Below are positions 7,731 to 17,501 of a stretch of DNA of 64,000 nucleotides, in pieces. This stretch comes from Ruminococcus callidus (GTDB lineage: Bacteria; Bacillota; Clostridia; Oscillospirales; Ruminococcaceae), in assembly GCF_020709055.1 (NCBI RefSeq), contig NZ_JAJFCK010000010.1, positions 1-64,000 of the forward strand, read 5' to 3'. The notes under the pieces were generated by a model. It saw only the letters and a list, made by a program, of their open reading frames with translations, was not told the origin of the DNA and did no database searches. Numbering within the stretch: the first letter of the stretch is position 1; every line of letters starts with the position of its first letter. The position numbers were made by a program, and so were the translations under genes.

Positions 7731-10658
7731 ATGAACAACAAGAACAACAAATCCAAAAAGGTGCTGGCAATGCTGGCTGCGGCGACACTATGCAGCGGAA
7801 TGCTGCTGTACGTTCCGGCGGACACGCTGCGGGTGGAATGGAGTCTTTCGGCAAGTGCGGACGAAATTGCCGGGGATGCGGAAACAGCATCTTCTCCGGT
7901 ATTGCAGCTGTATGTAGACGGAAAGCAAGTCACCGGCGAAGACGGCTCTACGGATGGTTACACGGTTAGCGATGCAAATGCAGGCTGGAGCTACGACAGT
8001 GCAACAAACGTGCTCACGCTGGAAAATGCGACGATTTCTCAGATTAAATTCAAAACAGGAGATTTGATCGTCAAGCTGATTGGAGAAAATACGATTACAA
8101 ATAGCAGCTCAATAAAAAAGGATGGGGCGAATGCATCACTCACATTGATGGGTGGTGGTATTTTGAATTGTCAAGAAATAGAGTGTTACTATTCGGGCCA
8201 TGGTGAAATTATGATCCAAAATGTCACAGTCAACGCATCTAGAATAGCAAGCGGAGGTTTGATGACAATTGAGGACAGCATCGTTCATGTGACAACAACG
8301 ACGGAAATTATAAAATCTGGGAATGCGATTTATGCAGAAAGTACAGGAGATTTCAAAGGAATTATCAATGCTAAGAACAGTGAAATTATTGCAATTGGTG
8401 CATATAAATCACATGGCGGCTTGTTCGCCAGAGAAAAGGCTACCATGGAAAATTGCTATATTCACGCCGAGAGTTCGAAAGAAGTAAGTACCTATAATGA
8501 TTTGAGCGGTGCTTATAACGAAGGCTTTACTTTTATCAACTGTCAGGTTGAAATTACGAAGAATTTTGATTATTATACAGAAAGTGGTATGAAGAACACG
8601 GATTCTATCATTTCTGAAAAAGAGGGTGTCGTAGTTTACGGCACGGTGACACTGCACAAGCCTATGACGGTGACTTCCGGCAAAAAGCTTTTGTTTCAGG
8701 AGGGGGCATCGATCACCAATCTGGATCAGCTGACTGTGGAAGATGGCGTGTCAATTCAGGAAAACGGTGTAGTGCACACGCACAATACCGATGGAGAAGT
8801 CACTTATACTAAGAAAGACGATGCCTCCCATGTGAAAACCACATCCTGCGCCGATTGTCCTATTGGGTATGCAACCAAGGCAGAAGAGGCGCATACTTTC
8901 GTCAACGGTTTTTGTACAGAATGCGATGCGTATGAACCGGCAGTGCAGACCGGAGAAAAGTCCTATGAGATCGGAAACGGCGGTCAGCTCTACTGGTTTG
9001 CGGACAAAATAAATGCTGTCGACATGTCGGAGAGCACCAGCGGACTGGAGAACCTCCATGTAACATTGACGGCAGACATTGTGGTCAATGAAAACGTTCT
9101 TACGGACGGACATCTGAGCACTGAGGGAAGCTTTAGAGAGTGGACACCGATGCAGGATTTCTATGATGGTGTATTTGACGGGAACGGTCATACCATTCGC
9201 GGACTTTTTGCTTATACCCAGAAAAGTTCTGGCTTATTTTCTACAGTGTCTAGAAGCACGATCCGGAATGTCGGCATAGTTGATTCGTATTTTTATGGAG
9301 CTAACGTGGTTGGCAGCATTTGCGGCGTTTCGTTGGAAAGTACACTGGAAAATTGCTACAGCCAATCGATGACGGTCGGTGCGATTGAATCAAGTATGAC
9401 CGGCGGTATTTGCGGGTTCGCAAGTCAGGGCACCATCAGAAACTGTTATAATACCGGAATGGTTGTCGATGGGGGCAGCGCCGGTTTGAGCGGAATTGTA
9501 GAGCGCAGTTCGAGTAGCAATATCGCGGAAAACTGCTACTATCTGTCTGACGATGAAACAGACGATGTGAACGGTACAACCGCCATGGAGCTGGAGCGCT
9601 TTGAAAGCGGTGAGGTCGCCTATCTTCTGTCAGAAGGCGAGAACGGCACGGTTTGGGGGCAGCACATCGGCGAAGAATCTGCACCTGTTCTGAATGGCGA
9701 AAAGGTATATCAAAACAACAATTATCGGGGCTGCAATGACACTTCTCCGGTTGCAAATGTCTTTTACCGCAATACAGAGGGGAACACATTCGGTAGCCAT
9801 GCCTATGAGAACGGCAAGTGCAAGTACTGCGGAATATTCGAGGATGGCATCGGCGCAAATCTTGTTGGCTATTCCCTCAGTCTTGGCGGAAACATTGGCG
9901 TCAACTTCTACATGGAGCTTTCCGATGCGGTCGTTGCAGACAATGGCGCATATATGCAGTTTACCCTGCCAAACGGAACGGTTTCTCATGTTCCGGTGAG
10001 CGAGGCAAAGGTCACGGAGAAAGACGGGAAAACCTATTATGTCTTCTCGTGCGATGTGGCAGCCAAGGAGATGTACGACACCATTCAGGCGCAGATCATC
10101 ACCAGCGACAAGACTGGCGCAGTTTACCGGTACTCCGTAAATGATTATGCGAAATATGTCATCAATGAGAAAAATGGCTATGCGGAGAATGTCCGCAATG
10201 TTGCTTCTGCAATGCAGAATTACGGAACTTGTGCCAGTGCATATTTCGTTGGAATGTCTGCGCCGGCAATTATTGAACTAGACGCTGTCAAAGCAGAATT
10301 GCTGGAGGATTCTATGGCTTTGACGGGCGGATCGCTGCCGGAGGGTGTGACCTACTGCGGTGCAAGCCTGCTTCTGGAGTCGAAGACCACGCTGCGTCAC
10401 TATTTCAAGGCAGAAGACGGCGTGGACATGAGCAGCTACGGTTTGAAAGAAAAGGACGGCTATTATTACTGCGAGATTGCAGATATCGCAGCAGGAAAGC
10501 TTGCGGTCGCCAAGAATGTGCGTGTCGGAAAGTTTACGATTTTGTCTAGCCCGATGTCCTATGCTTACACCGTCCTGAGCAGCGACACGGCAGGTGAAAA
10601 TTTGAAAGACCTAATGAAAGCGCTGTACCTCTACAATCAGGCAGTAGAGAAACTGTAA
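7731..10658 (+). CDS. Secreted surface protein with GLUG-like repeats and Cys-pair modules
   Basis: This 975-aa protein has an N-terminal signal peptide (basic start, hydrophobic 11-28, cleavage probably in SASADE near 40-45). Residues about 55-340 look like a right-handed beta-helix rich in short beta segments. Cys-pair modules (C373/C376 with C395/C398; C697/C700 near HAYENGKCKYC) resemble small metal-binding ribbons. Residues about 480-605 carry GLUG-type repeats, with GLF followed by NCY turns (GLFSTVSRSTIRNVGIVDS; ENCYSQS; RNCYNTG; ENCYYLS). The C-terminal ~270 residues form a separate beta-rich domain. A role in adhesion or carbohydrate binding is plausible but not shown. A strong promoter and AAAAGGAGG precede it. 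Base composition changes sharply within the gene (see findings). Confidence 0.8.
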   Translation: MNNKNNKSKKVLAMLAAATLCSGMLLYVPADTLRVEWSLSASADEIAGDAETASSPVLQLYVDGKQVTGEDGSTDGYTVSDANAGWSYDSATNVLTLENATISQIKFKTGDLIVKLIGENTITNSSSIKKDGANASLTLMGGGILNCQEIECYYSGHGEIMIQNVTVNASRIASGGLMTIEDSIVHVTTTTEIIKSGNAIYAESTGDFKGIINAKNSEIIAIGAYKSHGGLFAREKATMENCYIHAESSKEVSTYNDLSGAYNEGFTFINCQVEITKNFDYYTESGMKNTDSIISEKEGVVVYGTVTLHKPMTVTSGKKLLFQEGASITNLDQLTVEDGVSIQENGVVHTHNTDGEVTYTKKDDASHVKTTSCADCPIGYATKAEEAHTFVNGFCTECDAYEPAVQTGEKSYEIGNGGQLYWFADKINAVDMSESTSGLENLHVTLTADIVVNENVLTDGHLSTEGSFREWTPMQDFYDGVFDGNGHTIRGLFAYTQKSSGLFSTVSRSTIRNVGIVDSYFYGANVVGSICGVSLESTLENCYSQSMTVGAIESSMTGGICGFASQGTIRNCYNTGMVVDGGSAGLSGIVERSSSSNIAENCYYLSDDETDDVNGTTAMELERFESGEVAYLLSEGENGTVWGQHIGEESAPVLNGEKVYQNNNYRGCNDTSPVANVFYRNTEGNTFGSHAYENGKCKYCGIFEDGIGANLVGYSLSLGGNIGVNFYMELSDAVVADNGAYMQFTLPNGTVSHVPVSEAKVTEKDGKTYYVFSCDVAAKEMYDTIQAQIITSDKTGAVYRYSVNDYAKYVINEKNGYAENVRNVASAMQNYGTCASAYFVGMSAPAIIELDAVKAELLEDSMALTGGSLPEGVTYCGASLLLESKTTLRHYFKAEDGVDMSSYGLKEKDGYYYCEIADIAAGKLAVAKNVRVGKFTILSSPMSYAYTVLSSDTAGENLKDLMKALYLYNQAVEKL

Positions 10659-10692
10659 TTCTCAGGCATTCAGAATAAAATAACAGAACAGC

Positions 10693-10736
10693 GTCCCCTG
10701 TACCGGTCAAAAGACTGGTGCAGGGGACTGCTCTTT
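10693..10736 (+). terminator. Intrinsic terminator of the surface protein gene
   Basis: GTCCCCTG...CAGGGGAC forms a strong stem containing the inner pairing ACCGGTC/GACTGGT, followed by TGCTCTTT. Confidence 0.7.
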
Positions 10737-10754
10737 GGAAAAATACGGAAAGCC

Positions 10755-10787
10755 AAAAAGCACGCAATTTCAAGTGAAACTGCGTGC
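10755..10787 (-). terminator. Intrinsic terminator of the tRNA-Thr cluster
   Basis: On the minus strand GCACGCA-GTTTC pairs with GAAAT-TGCGTGC and is followed directly by TTTTT. It lies just after the last tRNA gene. Confidence 0.8.
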
Positions 10788-10796
10788 GATTTCTGG

Positions 10797-10869
<73 letters not shown>

Positions 10870-10945
10870 AAGCAAATTTTGAAAGTAGAAACAAGCCGAA
10901 AAATAGACAGTCTCGGAGAAACCGAAACTGCGTGCGGCTTCGTGG

Positions 10946-11018
<73 letters not shown>

Positions 11019-11094
11019 AAGCAAATTTTGAAAGTAGAAACAAGCCGAAAAATAGACAGTCTCGGAGAAACCGAAACTGCGTGCGGCTTCGTGG

Positions 11095-11167
<73 letters not shown>

Positions 11168-11203
11168 ATCGGATTTGTGACTCCCGGTGAACTTGCGAAT
11201 ATT

Positions 11204-11232
11204 ATTATACCACCAGATCGGGAAAATGTCAA
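11204..11232 (-). promoter_or_regulatory. Consensus sigma-A promoter of the tRNA-Thr cluster
   Basis: On the minus strand TTGACA (11232-11227) and TATAAT (11209-11204) are both perfect and 17 bp apart, as expected for a highly expressed tRNA operon. Confidence 0.92.
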
Positions 11233-11392
11233 GAAAAAAATACGAAAATCCAGCTAAAACGAAAAAAGAAAAGAAATTTCCAAAAAAACAAAAGATAATT
11301 AGATGATGCAGCGAAAATACGCATGTTTTCTCTGGAAAAGAGAAAAAAAGAAACTGCGGGCGAAAAGGTGCTGGTGAATTCTGCAAAAAACG

Positions 11393-11421
11393 TTGCATTT
11401 TGACGGATGGCGTGGTATAAT
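11393..11421 (+). promoter_or_regulatory. Sigma-A promoter of the lipoprotein-GH5 operon
   Basis: TTGCAT (11393-11398) and TATAAT (11416-11421) are 17 bp apart. The lipoprotein start codon is 52 bp downstream. Confidence 0.8.
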
Positions 11422-11472
11422 GGGAAAAAGCAAACCGCTTTTTAGAATTGTTTTTCAGAAGGAGTTTTTTCA

Positions 11473-12243
11473 ATGCAATATCAGAAGAGAAAGGGTGCAC
11501 GGCTTTTTACAGGGCTGGTTTGTCTTGCACTGGCTGCCGGAATGACCGGATGCAGCGACATCGCCGACACCACATCGAGTCTGCCGGCAGGGACGACTGC
11601 AGCGCAGGCAGCGCAGGAGACGACAGAAACCACATTGGAGCGCATCGAGGAATCTGTCAATTCTATGCAGGAGACTGTACCGGCGGATGCTGCCACTTCG
11701 GACACTGCTCTCACTGTGGAGGAGCGCACCTCGGAAGAGGCTGCTTCCGGCGGAGAACTGGTGGGAGATACCGGCTTGACGGCGGAGGCGTGGTGCACAC
11801 AGGCACAGCAGATCTATGAGAACGCCGCATCCACCTATTTTATCTATCAGGCATCCAGCGGTATGGGTTTCACCTATGACACCAGCGATACCATTGGTGA
11901 TGGAAGCTGGCAGCGTGTCACCAATTACAGTACCATCGAAGAGGCGGAAGCAGGGTACTACGAAGTTTTTGCGCAGGCAGGACACGAAACCGATCTGGAT
12001 GCACAGTTCCAGATGTTGGACGGCAAGCTCTACCGTCGCTGTGGTGACCGCGGCAGCGATATCAGCTACCAAAGCTCGACGGTTACGGCGCTGACCGGCA
12101 GCACAGCGGACACACTTACGTTTTCCGTGGTGTCCAGCTATCAGTTTCCCGATGAAATCGAGGCAACCCAGAAGGAGAGCGTTTTGACACTGGTGTATGA
12201 GCGCGGCGCATGGCGTGTGGGAACATTTACCATGCCCTATTAA
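11473..12243 (+). CDS. Extracellular lipoprotein of unknown function
   Basis: This 256-aa protein has a basic N-terminus, a hydrophobic stretch and the lipobox LAAGMTGC (Cys27), so it should be lipidated and displayed outside the membrane. A Thr/Ala/Glu-rich linker (about 30-95) leads to a compact C-terminal domain (about 100-256) with aromatic-rich beta segments. I recognise no family motif. It lies 12 bp upstream of a GH5 glycosidase gene and probably shares its promoter, so a helper role in polysaccharide use is possible. The start follows AGAAGGAG. Confidence 0.8.
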   Translation: MQYQKRKGARLFTGLVCLALAAGMTGCSDIADTTSSLPAGTTAAQAAQETTETTLERIEESVNSMQETVPADAATSDTALTVEERTSEEAASGGELVGDTGLTAEAWCTQAQQIYENAASTYFIYQASSGMGFTYDTSDTIGDGSWQRVTNYSTIEEAEAGYYEVFAQAGHETDLDAQFQMLDGKLYRRCGDRGSDISYQSSTVTALTGSTADTLTFSVVSSYQFPDEIEATQKESVLTLVYERGAWRVGTFTMPY

Positions 12244-12255
12244 AAGGAGGAACAA

Positions 12256-14088
12256 ATGCGGCAGAAAAAGACATGGGGTGTTCTGACGGCTGCGCTGGCA
12301 GCGGTTGCAGTGGGCACTTGCGCACTTTCCGGCGCTGCGCTGGAAACTGGTTCCGGAGAGCTGGGCGGACTTCAGGCGTTTTTGCTGGGCAGGACGGAGA
12401 GCGGTTCGCAGGATCTGAATGCTGACGGGATCACCGACGGCATGGATCTGGCAGCACTGCGTCAGAAAGCGGCACAGGAACAGGAGATACAGGACGGCTA
12501 TACCGGTTTCATCCGGACACAGGGAAAGCTTCTTGTGGATGAGGACGGCAAGCAGTACATCATCAAGGGTATGGCGTTTGGCAACGAGGTGTGGTCGAAT
12601 CCGTCCACACCGCCCACGCTCCACCACAATGCGGAGAGCTATCAGGAACTGGCAGAGATGGGCTTCGATTCCGTCCGGTTTTATCTGAACTACGGCATGT
12701 TTGAGTCCGACAGCGACCCCTACACCTATCGGGAAGAGGGCTTTCAGTGGCTGGATACCAACATTGCCTGGGCAAAGGCAGCGGGGATACGGCTGGTGCT
12801 GAACATGCACTATCCGGAGGGCGGCTACCAGTCGCAGGGAAACGGCACAGCGCTCTGGACAGAGCCGGAGAATCAGAAACGGCTAAGTGCCCTCTGGCAG
12901 GCAATCGCCCAGCGCTATGCCGATGAACCGGTGATCTTGGGATATGGCCTGGTCAACGAGCCGGTGGTGGCAGCGTCCGACGGTACGGCTGCGCTGAAGC
13001 TGTGGCAGTCTGTGGCACAGGAGCTGACGGACAGCATTCGCACCGTTGACCAGAATCACATGATCTTCGTGGAACGCATGTGTGCCGCCCAGAATCTTGC
13101 CGGCACGCAGGAACAGTGGATCAACTTCAACGATGAGAACAATTACGTGCACCTGGATGATGACAATGCTGTATACGAATTCCACTACTACGATCCGCAT
13201 GCCTTTACTCATCAGGGCTTTGACTGGGCGGGAACGCTGGGAAACGATGTCACCTATCCGGACGAAAACTACATGGTGTCCACTGGAAACGCCCAGTGGG
13301 CAACGTCCACATTTTCCGGCGAAAAGGCGGACACCTCCACAGACGAGTGGCAATATCTCAGGAGCGGCAGAATTACGCCGAAATCCGACGGGACACAGAT
13401 GATCAGTCTGGTCTTTCAGGCACAGAATGTGGGCGAGTACGGTCTTGCCCATGCGGACGAACTGCGGCTGGATGAGTACGACGAAAACGGCGATTTCGTG
13501 CAGACGATCTATGCCGAGGACTTCGACAAAAACGGTTCGCTGAACTTCTGGTCCAGCGACAATTCTGGCTCCAAGTCCTATGATTCCATGACAGGACATT
13601 TGAAAGAGGGCAGCCTGCTCATCGCCCGCACCACAGACGACGCTAACTGCAGCACCCGCTATTTCCGCCCGACACCGGGACACAGCTATGAGGCGAGCGG
13701 TTATTTTCAGGTGACCACCAAGAATGCCAATGCCATTGTGCGTCCCCGTGTGGATGTGTGGAATGTGGATTCCATCGAGGTGCTGAATCGGGCGTATCTG
13801 GAAAAAACTATCCAGCAGAACATCACGTTCTCCGAGACCTACGATGTGCCGGTGTACTGCGGTGAATTTGGCGCAGGCGCACACTGCTTCGAGAACGACC
13901 GTGGCGGTGACCGCTGGATGGATGATGTCATGGATATTTTCCACGATGCGGATATCAGCTTCAACTACCACGCATTCCACGAGGGTTCGTTCGGTCTGTA
14001 CTGGGGCAGCGGACTCCCCACTCCGGATACCCGCAACAACACGCTGTATCAGGTACTGGTGGAAAAGCTGAAGAAATACGCCGAGTAA
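12256..14088 (+). CDS. Secreted GH5-family glycoside hydrolase with N-terminal half-dockerin and inserted beta domain
   Basis: The protein has 610 aa. Residues 1-28 are a signal peptide. Residues about 38-70 (LQAFLLGR...DLNADGITDGMDLAALRQ) match the linker helix and second calcium loop of a dockerin; the first loop is absent. The GH5 (beta/alpha)8 domain follows: acid/base Glu235 in GLVNEP and nucleophile Glu537 in YCGEFG. Between them, residues about 345-505 look like an inserted carbohydrate-binding jelly-roll (EADE-type calcium and aromatic pattern not verified). It would cleave beta-1,4-glucan or mannan outside the cell; the substrate is not certain. AAAAGGAGG precedes the start. Confidence 0.88.
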   Translation: MRQKKTWGVLTAALAAVAVGTCALSGAALETGSGELGGLQAFLLGRTESGSQDLNADGITDGMDLAALRQKAAQEQEIQDGYTGFIRTQGKLLVDEDGKQYIIKGMAFGNEVWSNPSTPPTLHHNAESYQELAEMGFDSVRFYLNYGMFESDSDPYTYREEGFQWLDTNIAWAKAAGIRLVLNMHYPEGGYQSQGNGTALWTEPENQKRLSALWQAIAQRYADEPVILGYGLVNEPVVAASDGTAALKLWQSVAQELTDSIRTVDQNHMIFVERMCAAQNLAGTQEQWINFNDENNYVHLDDDNAVYEFHYYDPHAFTHQGFDWAGTLGNDVTYPDENYMVSTGNAQWATSTFSGEKADTSTDEWQYLRSGRITPKSDGTQMISLVFQAQNVGEYGLAHADELRLDEYDENGDFVQTIYAEDFDKNGSLNFWSSDNSGSKSYDSMTGHLKEGSLLIARTTDDANCSTRYFRPTPGHSYEASGYFQVTTKNANAIVRPRVDVWNVDSIEVLNRAYLEKTIQQNITFSETYDVPVYCGEFGAGAHCFENDRGGDRWMDDVMDIFHDADISFNYHAFHEGSFGLYWGSGLPTPDTRNNTLYQVLVEKLKKYAE

Positions 14089-14115
14089 AACCACCGCCAA
14101 TTTATCTGACAAGAA

Positions 14116-14149
14116 AAGCGTATCCGATTGATTTCGGATACGCTTTTTT
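14116..14149. terminator. Bidirectional terminator between the GH5 gene and mreB
   Basis: AAGCGTATCCG pairs with CGGATACGCTT. A T-run follows on the plus strand, and CTTTTCTT follows on the minus strand, so it can end both convergent transcripts. Confidence 0.88.
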
Positions 14150-14157
14150 CTGTCTGT

Positions 14158-15177
14158 TTACTTGAACTGATAGACGGCGATATTTTCGAAGCCGTCCAGC
14201 AGAGTGTCCATTTTGCGGAATGCAATGGCTGTTCCCTTTGCCACGCAGTGGATGGCATCCTTTGCCACTACGCACTTGACTTGCAGCGTGCGCTCCACCA
14301 GCTTTCGCAGACCGCCCAGCATTGCGCCGCCGCCTGCCATAAGTACGCCGTTCTCGTAGATGTCGCCGACCAGCTCCGGCGGTGTCTCCTCCAGAACGGT
14401 TTTGATCGCCTCGATGATGTCAGCGACGACGTCCTCCACTGCCTCAAAGATCTCCAGTTCGCTGATCTCCCGCATTTCCGGCAGACCGCTGACCAGATTG
14501 CGTCCCTTGACCCACATGGTCACATCAGCTCTGGGATCGTAGAGGTTGGTCATCTCGATCTTCACCCGTTCGGCAGTGCGCTCGCCGATGAGCAGCTTAT
14601 AGCGTGTCTGCATGTAGCGGATGATCGCCTGATCCAGCGTGTTGCCGGCTGCACGCACAGAGTGGGAGGTGACGATGCCGTTCATGGATACAATGGCAAC
14701 ATCTGTGGTGCCGCCGCCGATGTCCACGACCATGTTGCCCCGTGCCTTGCCGATGTTCACCCCTGCGCCGATGAGGGCGGCGATTGGCTCATCGATGAGG
14801 TACGCCTTGCGTGAACCGGCACTCATGGCAGCTTCCACCACGGCACGTTTTTCCACGTCTGTGATAAAAGAAGGAACGCAGATGATGATGCGCGGCTTGG
14901 TCAGCCGGTGCCCGCTCACCTGTAGGATAAACTCCCGAATCATGTACTGTGTCATGCGGTCGTCGGAGATCACACCGCCGGAGAGCGGACGGATGACCTC
15001 AATATAACTGGGCGTCTTGCCGATCATTTGATAGGCACGTTTTCCCACGGCGAGCACTTCCTTGGTGCGTTTGTGATAGGCGATGGCGGATGGTTCGCTG
15101 AGTACCACACCCTTTTTCCCCAGTGTGATGACGGTATTGGCGGTGCCAAGGTCAATTCCGATGTCTGTTTTGCTCAT
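14158..15177 (-). CDS. mreB: MreB/Mbl-type bacterial actin
   Basis: The protein (339 aa) is the usual length for MreB, the filament that guides lateral cell-wall synthesis at the membrane. Actin-fold motifs are phosphate 1 DIGIDLGTANT (5-15), the phosphate-2 loop VVDIGGGTTDVA, and the adenosine motif VLMAGGGAMLGG. Its start overlaps the recD2 stop by 4 bp (ATGA), so the two are translationally coupled. No mreC or mreD follows; a terminator does. It may be a second Mbl-like paralogue whose partners lie elsewhere. Confidence 0.93.
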   Translation of the reverse strand: MSKTDIGIDLGTANTVITLGKKGVVLSEPSAIAYHKRTKEVLAVGKRAYQMIGKTPSYIEVIRPLSGGVISDDRMTQYMIREFILQVSGHRLTKPRIIICVPSFITDVEKRAVVEAAMSAGSRKAYLIDEPIAALIGAGVNIGKARGNMVVDIGGGTTDVAIVSMNGIVTSHSVRAAGNTLDQAIIRYMQTRYKLLIGERTAERVKIEMTNLYDPRADVTMWVKGRNLVSGLPEMREISELEIFEAVEDVVADIIEAIKTVLEETPPELVGDIYENGVLMAGGGAMLGGLRKLVERTLQVKCVVAKDAIHCVAKGTAIAFRKMDTLLDGFENIAVYQFK

Positions 15178-17435
15178 TCCGTTTCCTCCTGTTTCAGTTC
15201 TGGGATGTCCTCTGGAAGAGAGGACTGTTCCGTCTGCGGACGCTGAAGCATATCCCGCAGGCAGGTATATCGATTCATACGGCGGTTGTTATCCACCATT
15301 TGGTAAATGACGTTTTTCGAGCCAATGAGAATGAGAAGCCGGCGTGCCCGTGTGACGGCGGTATAGAGCAGATTGCGGTAGTACAGCCGTGGAAATCCGC
15401 CCAGCAGGGGAATCACCACAGCCTGAAATTCGCTGCCCTGACTCTTGTGCACAGTGATGGCATAGGCAAGTTCCAGCTGATCCAGCTGGTCAAATGCGTA
15501 GGTCACAAACCGGCCGTCAAATTCCGCCGTCACCTCTTGCGTCTGCCGGTTGATAGTGCGGAGATAGCCGATGTCGCCGTTGAAGATGCCGGTGCCGTTT
15601 TCTCCCTCTTTGTGCCAGATGATGTCGTAGTTGTTTTTCATCTGCATCACCTTGTCGCCCTCCCGAAAGGTATAGAGTACGGATTTCACCTCCGCCGTGG
15701 AGGTGCTGGGAGGGTTGAGCGCTTCCTGTAGCTGCTTGTTCAGCTCTACAACCCCCAGAACACCCTTGCGGGATGGGGTGATGACCTGAATATCCTCTGT
15801 CGGGGAGTAGCCGTACGCCTGCGGCAGCCGTGTCTGCACCAGTTCCAGCATCAGGTCAGTCGCCTGACCGGCGGTAAGGCGCTGGAAAAAGAAGCAGTCG
15901 CTGTTTTTTTGCAGGAGGTCGGGGTATTCGCCCTGAATGATGCGGTGTGCGTTGGTGATGATGCTGCTCTTCTGCGCCTGCCGGAAGATCTCTTTCAGAG
16001 CGACCACAGGAACTCTTCCACTGTCGATGAGGTCACGGAGAAGATTGCCGGCTCCCACGGAGGGCAGCTGGTCGCAGTCGCCCACCAGCACCAGCTTGCA
16101 TCCAAGACGCAGCGCACGCAGCAGATGTTCGAAGAGCAGCACGTCCACCATGGACATTTCGTCTACCACCATAACATCACATTCCAGCGGATTCTGTTCG
16201 TTGTGCTGGAAGCACATGTTGCCCGACATGTCGTATTCCACGGCGAGCATGCGGTGGATGGTACTGGCGTCGTAGCCGGTGAGGTCGGAGATGCGGCTGG
16301 CAGCTCTGCCCGTTGGTGCGGCGATCATGACCCGATATCCCATCTTCTCGTATAGGCGGATGATGGCGTTGAGGGTGGTAGTCTTGCCGGTGCCGGGACC
16401 GCCGGTGAGAATCATCATACTGCGGGAGAGAGCGGTGTTGATCGCCTCACGCTGAAGATCAGCGTACTGCATGCCGTTTTGGGACTCCTGTTCGTCGATG
16501 AGTTGATTCCAGTCCTCCCGTGTTTCCGGTGCGCTGAAATCCAGGATCACCCCCACACGATCGGCGATGTACTGTTCGGCGATGTAGTAGTCCTCCAAAT
16601 AGACAAACGTCCGCCCGCCTTTGTCATAGGCGTAGATGTCGTGTTCGTCCAGCAATTCGGCATAGGCTGCGTCGAAGTCTGCCACAGCAATTTGGAGATA
16701 GGCGCTGACCTTCTCCCGCAGCTTGTCCAGCGGCAGACAGGTATAGCCGGAATTGGCATTGTAGTTCAGGATGTAGACCATGCCCGCCTGAATGCGCTGG
16801 CGGCAGGAGGGAGAGAAGTCCATTTCCTGCGCCATGGCATCGGCTTTCTGGAATTCCAGATCGATGCCGTGGGAGCAGAGCAGGTAGGGATTGGCTGCGA
16901 TCATATCCACTGCACCGCTGCCCCAGCGCTGGTAGGCACGCATGGCGTACTTGGAGCGGATGTCGTACTGCACAAGAAACTGCATGAGTCCGCGCAGGGC
17001 GAAGATCTGCTGTACCTCGGCGGCAATCGACTCACACTTTTTGGGCGAGATGCCACGTACTTCCAAAAGCCGTGTGGGCGTTTTCTCCATGACTTCCAAG
17101 GTGCGGTCGCCGAAGTTCTCCACGATCTTGCGTGCCAGCGATGGACCAATACCCTTGATGACACCGGAGGCGAGATACCGCTGAATATTGGCGGCATCTG
17201 CCGGCAGCCGGCGCTCCCAGTACTGGGCGTGGAATTGTGCGCCGAATTTGGGGTGGTTCTGATATTCGCCCTCCACCAAAAGGCGCTCGCCCTCTTCTGC
17301 GGTGCCGATTTCTCCCACGACGGTAACCAGCGAACCGTCCACGTCCAGCTCCAGTACCGTGTATCCATTTTTCTCATTGGTAAAGAGCACGTGTTCCACG
17401 ATGCCCTCCAGCCGGAGTGCTTTTTCCTCAGCCAA
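15174..17435 (-). CDS. recD2: RecD2-type ATP-dependent DNA helicase
   Basis: This is an SF1B 5'-3' helicase involved in recombination and replication-fork repair without RecBC. It has an N-terminal OB-like and helix-hairpin-helix region (LASGVIKGIGPSLARKIVENFG; LLEVRGISPKKCESI), Walker A GGPGTGKTTT, Walker B VVDEMSMVD, and C-terminal motif VI-type YTAVTRARRLLILIG. I chose the TTG at 17435 because AGAGGG lies 7 bp upstream and the protein then begins with the family-typical (M)AEEKALRLEGIVE, giving 753 aa. It overlaps mreB by 4 bp. Confidence 0.93.
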   Translation of the reverse strand: MAEEKALRLEGIVEHVLFTNEKNGYTVLELDVDGSLVTVVGEIGTAEEGERLLVEGEYQNHPKFGAQFHAQYWERRLPADAANIQRYLASGVIKGIGPSLARKIVENFGDRTLEVMEKTPTRLLEVRGISPKKCESIAAEVQQIFALRGLMQFLVQYDIRSKYAMRAYQRWGSGAVDMIAANPYLLCSHGIDLEFQKADAMAQEMDFSPSCRQRIQAGMVYILNYNANSGYTCLPLDKLREKVSAYLQIAVADFDAAYAELLDEHDIYAYDKGGRTFVYLEDYYIAEQYIADRVGVILDFSAPETREDWNQLIDEQESQNGMQYADLQREAINTALSRSMMILTGGPGTGKTTTLNAIIRLYEKMGYRVMIAAPTGRAASRISDLTGYDASTIHRMLAVEYDMSGNMCFQHNEQNPLECDVMVVDEMSMVDVLLFEHLLRALRLGCKLVLVGDCDQLPSVGAGNLLRDLIDSGRVPVVALKEIFRQAQKSSIITNAHRIIQGEYPDLLQKNSDCFFFQRLTAGQATDLMLELVQTRLPQAYGYSPTEDIQVITPSRKGVLGVVELNKQLQEALNPPSTSTAEVKSVLYTFREGDKVMQMKNNYDIIWHKEGENGTGIFNGDIGYLRTINRQTQEVTAEFDGRFVTYAFDQLDQLELAYAITVHKSQGSEFQAVVIPLLGGFPRLYYRNLLYTAVTRARRLLILIGSKNVIYQMVDNNRRMNRYTCLRDMLQRPQTEQSSLPEDIPELKQEETE

Positions 17436-17501
17436 CTGCGTTCCCTCTTTTCTTTCGAAGCCTTTCTCTATTATACACGTTTTTTCGACGAAATGCAATC
17501 C

